Positions 56,300-64,000 of a stretch of 64,000 nt of DNA are shown one piece after another (position 1 is the stretch's first letter; every line of letters begins with the position of its first letter). The DNA is taken from the NCBI GenBank assembly GCA_037178855.1, contig JASJZC010000005.1:6014001-6078000 (forward strand). The letters are read 5' to 3'. Under the pieces are notes generated by a model, which was not told where the DNA came from, searched no databases, and saw only the letters and a list, made by a program, of their open reading frames with translations. Both the position numbers and the translations under genes were made by a program. Source of the stretch: Oscheius sp. JU75. Its lineage: Eukaryota; Nematoda; Chromadorea; Rhabditida; Rhabditidae.

Positions 56300-57525
56300 G
56301 AGGGAACTAATTTATTCGGAGACGGTCACAAGGGGTCAGTAGTACTAGTAATTAGGTTGCTAAGGGGACGGCATCCGGCAGGTACGAGACGGCACCGTGG
56401 AACTTGGTCCCTCACTTTTCAATCAGGACTCCAGGTGACAGCCTCCGCGGTCTCTTGACCATGTTGTCGTATTCAAGCGTGAGAGAAAATTATAGATATT
56501 TATAAGATCAAAGGGCGGAAACGTAAAGGTTGGTCAAAGGAGAGAAAATTAGATGTTGTAGAGGAGGAACAGAGTGACAGGGAGACAGAAATTGTGAGAC
56601 AGAGAAATAGGAAAGGGGAGAAGAGTTAGGCATCCTCTAAACGGTTATCGGAAATACATATATATACAGTTGGAGAGTTCATGCAGACAATGAGACATGG
56701 ATTAAGGTAGACAACGAGACGATGAGAGAGAAAGAAGGTGAAGATGACTGCGGCAAACATCAGCACAGACGAAATAGTAGAGAAAATAGGCCAAACAAGA
56801 CAGACAAACTGGTAGACAAATAACAACAGTATCATCGAAACCGCAATAGATCTGTGAGAACACTGTCTGCTGGTATAAGAGTTAAGTTGTGTTTATGTAT
56901 TACCAAAAAGTTGTGAGATTGGCGTCATATTTGGAGCATCCCAGCTGAAAAACTATGTTTGTAGATAATACATAAGATTCACTATTTGGAAGCAGCGTAA
57001 CTGCTTGTGACGGTCGGTTTCACTATTAGTTTTCGGGAAGTATGATCAAAGTTGGCTCGCTGAACTCTCATCTATCCACATCAACATGACGTGGAGATCG
57101 TTTTGGCACCGCCAAGAATCTGCCAGTTTATTGCGGAGCGACCGGTCAGCACGGTTTTTCTGAACACAAAGAGCCCGTGTAAATATCAGTCTGTGGCAGG
57201 GAAAACGTATGTACTCTTCCAAAGTAAACAATGCCTCAACAAGCTCGCGTATGTTCTTCATGTGGGAACTGTGCTGTTTAAACCCCACGAGTGGTAGTTG
57301 CTACTTCAGCTGCATAACTGAAGCCCCGATAAACTCATGCTTTGCTGTGTATTTTTAGTTCTTATTTCACTATTAGTTTCCGTGAAGCATGATCAAAGTT
57401 GTCTCGTTAAACCCTTATCTATTCACATCACATGACGTGGTGATTCAGAGTGTTTAGAGAAATTAGATATTAGAGTAGAGTGGTATCGAGGTGGGTAGAG
57501 ATTGAGGACTGTGAGTTCCTCCAGA
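56300..57525. other. intergenic, mostly unexplained
   Basis: A minus-strand hydrophobic frame at 56835-56629 (start MILLLFVYQFVCLVWP) lies after a CTCACAG acceptor and a possible small upstream exon near 56948-56905. The phases do not join cleanly, so I do not call a gene. A diverged direct repeat is present at 57012-57099 and 57362-57449. Confidence 0.4.
57012..57449 (+). repeat. pair of diverged direct repeats of about 88 bp
   Basis: 57012-57099 and 57362-57449 share TTCACTATTAGTTT, then ATGATCAAAGTTG, then ATC and CACATCA blocks and ATGACGTGG in the same order. A 3-bp indel (CAACATGACG versus CACATGACG region) and scattered changes break any shared reading frame, so the similarity is not coding. 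Confidence 0.6.
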
Positions 57526-57857
57526 ATGAACACAAATCAAAAAAGTAGACTTAGTAGTTTCCTTTCTTCTCATCAGTTTTCAGGTGGATGCTATTTGAAG
57601 GCGACATATCGAATGGATTCTTGGTCTGGAGCAGAAGAAACTGAAAGTGAAGATACTGAAAGAGAACATCGTCAAGAGTATCCGGATGAGTCTCCCCTTC
57701 AAGATGGACGTTTTCCAAGTTAGTTCCTTATTCTCGTAGACATATACGCCTCTGGAGGATACCGTGCATTTTAGCTGCTGACCAGCCTGAACAATATTGG
57801 TTTTTCAGGCTTTCGGTCGTTGAAGCCCAGCCAAGTCTGGAAACTGCTCAAGAGTGA
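57526..57857 (+). CDS. small acidic protein, 3 exons, unrecognised
   Basis: Three exons join in one phase-1 frame. The ATG at 57526 gives MNTNQK. After a 43-bp intron the second exon encodes GCYLKATYRMDSWSGAEE, then TESEDTEREHRQEYPDES and LQDGRFP. After a further intron of about 56 bp the third exon encodes ADQPEQYWFFRLSVVEAQPS and LETAQE, ending TGA 57855-57857. The product is about 78 residues, acidic in the middle, with no signal peptide or membrane segment. Both introns have GTAG/GTTA donors and TTTCAG/TTTTAG acceptors. It lies between the two ATPase copies on the opposite strand. Confidence 0.5.
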
Positions 57858-57906
57858 GGCCTGAAAAGAACGCACTGAAGTGAAGATAATGAAGGAATTG
57901 CGATGC

Positions 57907-58447
57907 TCACGGATGTCTGAAAAAATGTAGGCATCGGATCAGGTTCTCCTCAAAATGGCACGTTTCTAACATCCTCTTGAGCATCCATGTTTCTTCCGAC
58001 AGTCTCTCGTGACCTTCTTCCGAGCAATCCAGTTCTGCGGAGCTTTCCGCTTTCTCCTCCACGACAACAGAGGCGGAGTACAAGCTAGCAATTGATTTCG
58101 AATTGTCTCCCTTTTTGACAAATTTCTGCAGTCGAAAGCGATACTTATGCTTTACTACTCTTGACAATTCAAGGCAGCTTTGAAAAATTGCTTTATTCCT
58201 TGGAAGAGTGAATAAGCATAGCGTGTTCGCAAAGGAGATATAAGGGACAAAGTGAAGTTGATCTCAAAAGATAGGTCATATGCCGCTGATTCCGAATGAA
58301 TGTAGAAGAATGGGTCGGAAATGCGTTGTGCTTGAGCTATGATCCAAACAATCGGCACACTCCTAAAGGAGATCGAGTAGTTGAAGACTTATCAACCTGA
58401 CAAGTAATTTGTCTCAAAGATTTGCCTTCTTTAATTGCTTTCGACAT
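57907..58447 (-). CDS. uncharacterised protein, about 3 exons, 5' structure uncertain
   Basis: The 3' exon is well supported by length and composition: HKYRFRLQKFVKKGDNSKS, SASVVVEEKAESSAELDC, RLSEETWMLKRMLETCHFE and the end IRCLHFFRHP at 57907. A start at 58447 (MSKAIKEGKSLRQITCQ), a 34-bp intron and a longer intron bring the frame into phase through FVPYISFANTLCLF. Another splice choice would instead include VPIVWIIAQAQRISDPFFYI, which looks like a last GPCR helix. The downstream part is charged and soluble. No family recognised. Confidence 0.42.
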
Positions 58448-58938
58448 GTTTTGGCATGTTCAGAATTTCAGTTGGAAACCAAGTGTGCTGGGACCTTGTT
58501 GCTTCTCGTCGCTGTTGAATCTTTAGAATGACTCAAATTATGCACAAGAGTAGGCTGCATAAACGCCTCTGCATGCTGGACTGTTTCTACCTGATGGAGT
58601 CTACAATTGTGTAGAAAAGTTTAGTTATGTTGTTCTGTGCCGAAATAACAGCCTCCTGTCAGACCTTTTACCATACTGAAACTCAACTTAATAACGCCTG
58701 TCAAAGCTGTCTTAATTGAAGCAATCTCTTGACTTGTCAAGAATAATAGGTTTTGAGTTACTGTAGAAATAAACTTCGAATGTCTCTTATGTCCCTTCTT
58801 TGGAACCATTCTTCAATGTCCCGTTTCTTGTGGAACAAAACACTCTACGAAAAGCTAGAAAAGCCGGTAGGTTTAAAAATATGAAAAAGTCACATTCACA
58901 AAAAGTCACAGCCATATTTAGATGAGACAACAGCACTA
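58448..58938. other. intergenic between a small gene and ATPase copy B
   Basis: Short minus-strand frames only; nothing convincing. Confidence 0.35.
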
Positions 58939-61900
58939 TCACCACTTGAAGACCCGCACAATCTTGTTTTTCGGCCAGCGACGGATGCACCATTTGCGGA
59001 ACTCGTTGTAAGCGAGAATAAATACCCCGAACCCAGCCACAATGGCCCAGCTTTCAACTGGGGGAGGTGAGCCCCCCAACCAAGTGTTCAGCCCTGAAAT
59101 GTAGCAAGCATTCTGTTTTTAATCACTCACCGGGAGTGTACACATAAAGACACAACAATCCAATTTCCAAGACGACACCAGCGAGAGTCGCCTTGTTAGC
59201 GAAGATGCCGTGCACGAAGATTGACTCCTTCCTTGTTCGAGCAGCCCAAACATGCCAGAACTGAAACCCCAAAGTGTTTCCTTTTGCTAGTGACTCCTAC
59301 CTGTCCGAAGACGATTCCAATATGCCATGCCGAACAGGCTTGCCTCAGGATATGTTGCTGTTGTTCCCAGTTGTACGAAACTCCATTACTGACAAAGGCT
59401 TTTCCGCCCTCATACCAGCTGTCTTGGCTGTACAGTAAATCAGTCGTATTTATTCCATGCGACCTAAATGAACAAGTTTTAGAACGAAAGGGCATTTGAC
59501 CTACCAAAAGACATAAAGATAAGAGATAATACAAGCTAGTGATTGAAGCTGTCCTTCATAGCCATACCCATACGCCAACAAAGTATTGGAAACGAGTTTC
59601 TTCCCAATTTTTCTGGGCGGCTGTTTCATGACATTGTTCTCAATTGGTTCGTTGCTCATCGCTACCCCGGGTAAAAGCTCAGTTCCTAGATCAATCGAAA
59701 GAATTTGAAGTGCTGTGATGCCCTGAGGCATTCCCAGAATGTAACAGAGGAGAACTGGATACACTTCCGGAAAGTTGTGAGGCATAGTGTAGCCGAGAAG
59801 TTTTTTGATGTTGTCGAACATGAGACGTCCTTGTTCAATCGCCTTGACAATCGAGGAAAAGTTGTCGTCCATGAGAATGATATCGGCAGCCTGCTTGGCC
59901 ACTTCACTGCCACTGCCCATAGCTATTCCGACATTGGCCTTTTTCAGAGCTGGGGCGTCGTTCACTCCATCTCCGGTCATCGCGATCGACTGTCCACGTT
60001 TTTGGCACTGCTCGACTATCAAGAGTTTCTGGTCCGGTGTTGTCCTAGCGAAGACAAGGTAGTCGTTGGACAAGATAGAATTCCACTCTTCTTCGCTCAA
60101 CATCGGAAGCTGTTCTCCTTGGACAACACAAGTCTGTTTCTGTTTGTTTGTTAGAAGACCAATTTGTACTGCAATGGCGGCAGCAGTACTTGGATGATCT
60201 CCCGTCACCATGAATACTTTGATTCCAGCCTCCTTACAGGCAGATACCGCTCCAGCAGTCTGGTCTCTTGGCGGGTCCATGATAGCACACATTCCACAGA
60301 AGGTGAGTCCGGAAGTTGGAAAGTTCTCTTCGTCTGCTTTGAACATTGCTCCACTAGGCACTGCAAAAGTAAGCTCCGCCGAACCGATCACTCGCTTTCC
60401 CTCGTCTCCGAAACTGTCGTAGGCTTCCTGAACAAACATTTTACATTTGAACTTTTCTGGGAAAACCTGGAAACGCTCTAGCTGTTCTGTTTTCAAAGCT
60501 ACGACTCCGTCTCCAGTGTTGATGTCCGAACATTTTTTTATCAGTATCTCCGGAGCTCCCTTCATGAACAGCCGGTATTCAGTCGTTCCATCTCCAAGAT
60601 CTTTTACCTTGTGGATCTGCAGATGCCATTTTCTCTTGGAGTTAAACGGGATCTCGAACACGAGCTGAATAGGGAGGATAAATACTCGTTGATACTCTTA
60701 CATTGTGACTAGCTCTCAGCTGATCGACATCAAATAATCTGTCGCAATATTTGATCATTGCCACTTCGGATGGACTACCATTAGTTGGACATGGCTCGAG
60801 CATATCTCTAAAAAAAATTCAGAAAGATTCAGAAGAGTTACAGCCGTGGTGGATCCTCGAGTTTCTGTTTCAAAAATCGTGCAGCATTGCAGACACTCAG
60901 CGTTGTCAGCAGTCTTTCTAGTACAAGAGGGAACGAATTGACTTCCTTTGAATCACTGCTCTTATCCGGAAACCCTGGCCTTGATTGAACAAGTGACATA
61001 CGCCACAAACCTGTGATTTTGTTATCCATGTACCAAACATCTGTGACCGTCATCGTATTCTTGGTCAGAGTGCCAGTTTTATCCGTCGCGATAATGTTCA
61101 CTGCTCCCAAGGCCTCGACGACATCGAGTCTTTTCAAATAGACATTGTTTTTAGCCATTCTTCTTGAGATGAGAGTCAGAATCGAGGTGACACTCGCCGG
61201 GAGTCCTAAGAAGTCAGCTCATTACAACTTTTTATCTTACCACAAGGTACCATCCCGATTGCACAGACCAAGAATCCACTAATGAGGAAACCCATATTTC
61301 TCCATTTGTGAACCAATCCTCCGATGACGAAACATGTCAGACCAGTCGTGGTAGATGCTACAATCAGGAATTTGACAAATCTCGAGATCTGAAATATTTT
61401 TTGAATCTTTTCTGTAATTCCTCAACCTCGCATTCCAGATGACTTTCTTTCTCCTTTTGGCCAGTTGTCATCGAAGCAATCTGACCAATTATCTGAAATG
61501 TTTCCCATGCTTTTTTTCTACATTGTGTGTACAGTATTAATCCCTATTTTGATGACGACTGCTGTAGCAAAGCCATCAACACATAACGATCCATTGAAGG
61601 CGATGTTTCTTCCTTCGAATACAGACACTTCGGAGGCGACTCCTTCCGATTGATATTCCAAGGGTTCTGGTTCCCCGGTGATAGAAGACGTTTCCAGCTT
61701 GAACTCCGTACATTTCTGGAAACTTGCTTTCACCCTCTGGTAATAGTGTTCAATATATTTCGGTAAAGCCAACAAGGTCTGCCCCTAGACAAAGATTTGT
61801 ATGACTCACCAAAATACGACAGTCAGCAGGAACTCGATTTCCAGAGCGGATGAGAATAATGTCGCCAATTGTAAGTTGAGATACCGGAACTGCCAGTTCT

Positions 61901-62515
61901 TCGCCGTTCCGAACTACCGTACAGACTTCCGGTAACAAGTTGGTAAAGCCCCTAACGGTCTGTAAGGAGGTATTTTTTCAGAATTAGGCTAACAGACCCT
62001 GCGAGCAGTCCTTTCTTGCCAGAAACTGATAAAACACATAAAAAAGATCATTGTGATTACAGAAATCGTGACCCAGAGGTTGGATAGTTGGCTAGTATCT
62101 ATCAGGAAGCCGACGAGAGAAGAAATACTGGCCACTATAAGAAGAACCCAAAGGAGGTTGAGGAACTGTTTGAAAAAAAGGGAACAATCACTGATCTCCT
62201 TTGCCTTTGGTAGAATATTTTCTCCATGAATCTGTACCATAGATCTTTGTTATAAAAAGTCAATTTCGACCTCCAGAAGGCGATTAACATCATCGTGTGT
62301 CAGTCCAAGGCTTTTGGCTGGATCTGCTGAATTTATCCGAGAGCATAGATGATTTTCGCTGACTTGTTGCAGATCCCACGTGTGTTCGGAGAATGATCTG
62401 GAGACTTTTTGTACAAGAAAATAGCAAACATTTACGCGCTAAGATTTTTCGCATCCGACCTGCTTTCTTTGAGATTGACTTTCTTGAATTTGAAGAACGC
62501 CGGTAGCCAACGCAT
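58939..62515 (-). CDS. divergent Na+/K+-ATPase alpha-like P-type ATPase, copy B
   Basis: Tandem paralogue of copy A, same strand and similar architecture. The start at 62515 (MRWLPAFFKF) follows a TTCCAG acceptor, and TATATAAG lies about 60 bp upstream. The N-terminus reads SEHTWDLQQVSENHLCSR. The actuator loop is TGEP in place of TGES. The phosphorylation motif is DKTGTLTKN, with MKGAPE, TGD and TGDGVNDAPA intact. Cation-site replacements parallel copy A: VPCGLPA in TM4 (split by an intron), YTMPHNFPE in TM5, IDLGTEL in TM6 and QFWHVW in TM8. The C-terminus is VRVFKW at TGA 58941-58939. It has more introns than copy A, including one inside the N-domain and one at the TM4 motif. No frame damage, so it is probably expressed. 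The beta-subunit partner is not in the window. Confidence 0.9.
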
Positions 62516-62842
62516 CCTGGAAAGTTTAGGAAATGATAAAGCTAGACGACAACTTAGAGACTGTTGTCCTCACTTATATAGTCGATTGGTGTTAAGACAT
62601 ACTGTAGGGTCAACAGACTGTCGTAAGCGGTCTCTGGACCCCGGTTAGTATCGAAGTTCAATAGTTCTTACGACAAATGAGTCCTCCAATTCTACATATT
62701 TCCATCAATTCCTTGAGACTATGTTTTGGTGGTACTACTGTAGTGAGCGAGATCAAATGTTTATCAGGGGCAGACGTTTTTTATACTGACAAAACAGTTC
62801 TACTTGTCTGGCTATTTCTGTTCAGCTCGCTAATCACATGCT

Positions 62843-63113
62843 TCATACGGTCGTGATCTTTTCATTGCTCTCCGAAATGCTTGCGTTCAAACACCAAGCT
62901 CCTTGTTGAACTTTACGAATACTTCTACTGCAGAGACCATCACGTGAAGAACAAACTGTTCTCATGCGACTAAACATAGAGGAAGCAATGTTTGTCGTGT
63001 ACCGAGTGCAAACGGTCATGACGCTGCCGCTCGCATTGGGTTCGTGCTGAGGACAGGAGGGGGAATACCATTGGTTGGCAACTATCTTAGATGGATGAAA
63101 CAAAAACAATACA
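62843..63113 (-). CDS. possible small Cys-rich protein
   Basis: A minus-strand frame entered after a TTTTTTTAG acceptor reads FHPSKIVANQWYSPSCPQH, then SVMTVCTR. A 32-bp intron may remove part of the frame before RMRTVCSSRDGLCSRSI, and the end is ASISESNEKITTV. Several regularly spaced Cys residues are present, but no start codon or family is identified. Confidence 0.28.
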
Positions 63114-63332
63114 GAATCGCTAAAAAAAATAAAATGGCAGCGGAATCACCATCACCTCTTTACGGAGAGTTTAAATAATGAGGATACAGTCATCGTTAAG
63201 AAAGCAAAGAGTAGTAGTCAGAAGTGGCAAAACAACAGCTCATTTCTTTGTTTGAAGAGAAAAACAGCCTCTCCTTGGTGCTCTAAGAAATGTTTTATTT
63301 TAACTGACATCACTCCGAGGGAGCTTCCTGGG

Positions 63333-63761
63333 CTAACAGCTATGAATCATCTTCGTATTTCCTTCGTGCTTATATATGGCATTTGAAAAGACTGTAAGAA
63401 TGGGATTGTTTTGAAACGTTTTTCCTTCGGGTTTGACTGTATAGCAGAGCGAGTATTGGAGCCCGGTGTGGGATCGAAGAATCAACTACCGACTACATTC
63501 TGTATTACTACGGACATCATGCCTGAAAACAAATACCGGCTGCCTTTCGCTACCAGTACCCAGTCATCTCGTTTCTGTCGGCTTATAACTATCTCTAGCC
63601 CTGTTCCCTGCTGTCACTCTAAAAGCGAAAGGTGTCCTAAATTGAAAAACGAAACTTGTACGGCAATTTACAATCTTTTGCTTCTGCATCCCACAAACAA
63701 ACAGGTAAACCACGGACACCATCCCACAAGTTATCAGTGCTAGCCTTTCTGTAATTTGCAT
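63333..63761 (-). CDS. possible small secreted protein gene, exon joins unresolved
   Basis: The ATG at 63761 opens a leader-like stretch (ERLALITCGMVSVVYLFVCG). Two downstream minus-strand pieces look like exons: one with MMSVVIQNVV after a TTTTCAG acceptor, and a last one reading KPEGKTFQNNPILTVFSNAI and ending KMIHSC at TAG 63335-63333. I could not find a join that keeps phase across all pieces, so this may be two genes or one with an exon I missed. Confidence 0.3.
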
Positions 63762-63850
63762 TCACTTACATTCTGATACTATCCCGTTTGATAGAATGGC
63801 TCGCTCGAGCTCATAAAAATGTTGGTTACAACAAGGACAAGACTGCCTAC

Positions 63851-64000
63851 TCAAAGTAATTTGCTTTTCACGGTCTGAAGAATACTGAGGGCTCTTCCGA
63901 GGCCTCTGATTCCATAGCCCGCCCCCAGGTAAGGCGTGGCAATTCCCTCGGGCAGTGTCGCTGGGAGCGAGAATTTGACTCGAGACGCATTGATTTCAGT
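63851..64000 (-). CDS. last exon of a gene running off the right edge, unrecognised
   Basis: The minus strand is open from the window edge to a TGA at 63853-63851: EINASRVKFSLPATLPEG, IATPYLGAGYGIRGLGRALS and ILQTVKSKLL. Composition is clearly protein-like, but too little is visible to name the family. The Gly-rich GAGYGIRGLG segment is the most distinctive part. Confidence 0.5.
   Translation of the reverse strand, partial: TEINASRVKFSLPATLPEGIATPYLGAGYGIRGLGRALSILQTVKSKLL

Noticed and set aside
1-64000. CRISPR arrays, prophage, bacterial operons, rRNA genes
   Set aside because: None seen. The DNA is eukaryotic with spliceosomal introns throughout, and no regularly spaced repeats or rRNA cores were noticed.

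Overview
The window is nuclear DNA from a nematode. Genes are dense and sit on both strands. Most are split by introns of roughly 35-50 bp with GT...AG ends and a pyrimidine-rich tract ending TTTCAG or TTTAG. Several families found here are nematode-restricted or nematode-expanded: NRF-6-type acyltransferases, srg- and srx-type chemoreceptors, and SXP/RAL-2. The species cannot be named from the sequence. Exon joins were made by eye from splice sites and reading frame, so internal boundaries are approximate unless a position is stated. || 0-12 kb: a damaged i-type lysozyme gene, an unrecognised intronless gene, an NRF-6-like acyltransferase, two tandem srg-like chemoreceptors, and several small unrecognised multi-exon genes. 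|| 12-24 kb: a complete molybdo-flavoenzyme of the xanthine dehydrogenase/aldehyde oxidase family, an srx-like chemoreceptor, small secreted-protein genes, an SXP/RAL-2 protein with a His-rich tail, and a phospholipase B-like hydrolase. || 24-41 kb: testin (PET plus three LIM domains), a roughly 4 kb gene-poor stretch, a Gly/Tyr-rich secreted peptide, a K50 homeobox gene, a two-Kunitz secreted protein, and DENND6. A GPI-type Ly6-like gene lies inside a DENND6 intron on the opposite strand. || 41-52 kb: a BAZ1/ACF1-like chromatin remodeller subunit, divergently paired with the V-ATPase a subunit, then another srg-like receptor. || 52-64 kb: two tandem, strongly divergent Na+/K+-ATPase alpha-like P-type ATPases that share blocks of identical DNA. 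Small genes lie between and beyond them, and a partial gene runs off the right edge. || Several genes suit intestinal or secretory expression (lysozyme, NRF-6-like, phospholipase B-like, SXP/RAL-2, Gly-rich peptide), and some have a TATA box and/or TGATAAG close to the start codon. The two items most worth following are the paired alpha-like ATPases, whose canonical cation ligands are replaced in parallel and which appear homogenised in patches, and the receptor gene nested in DENND6.
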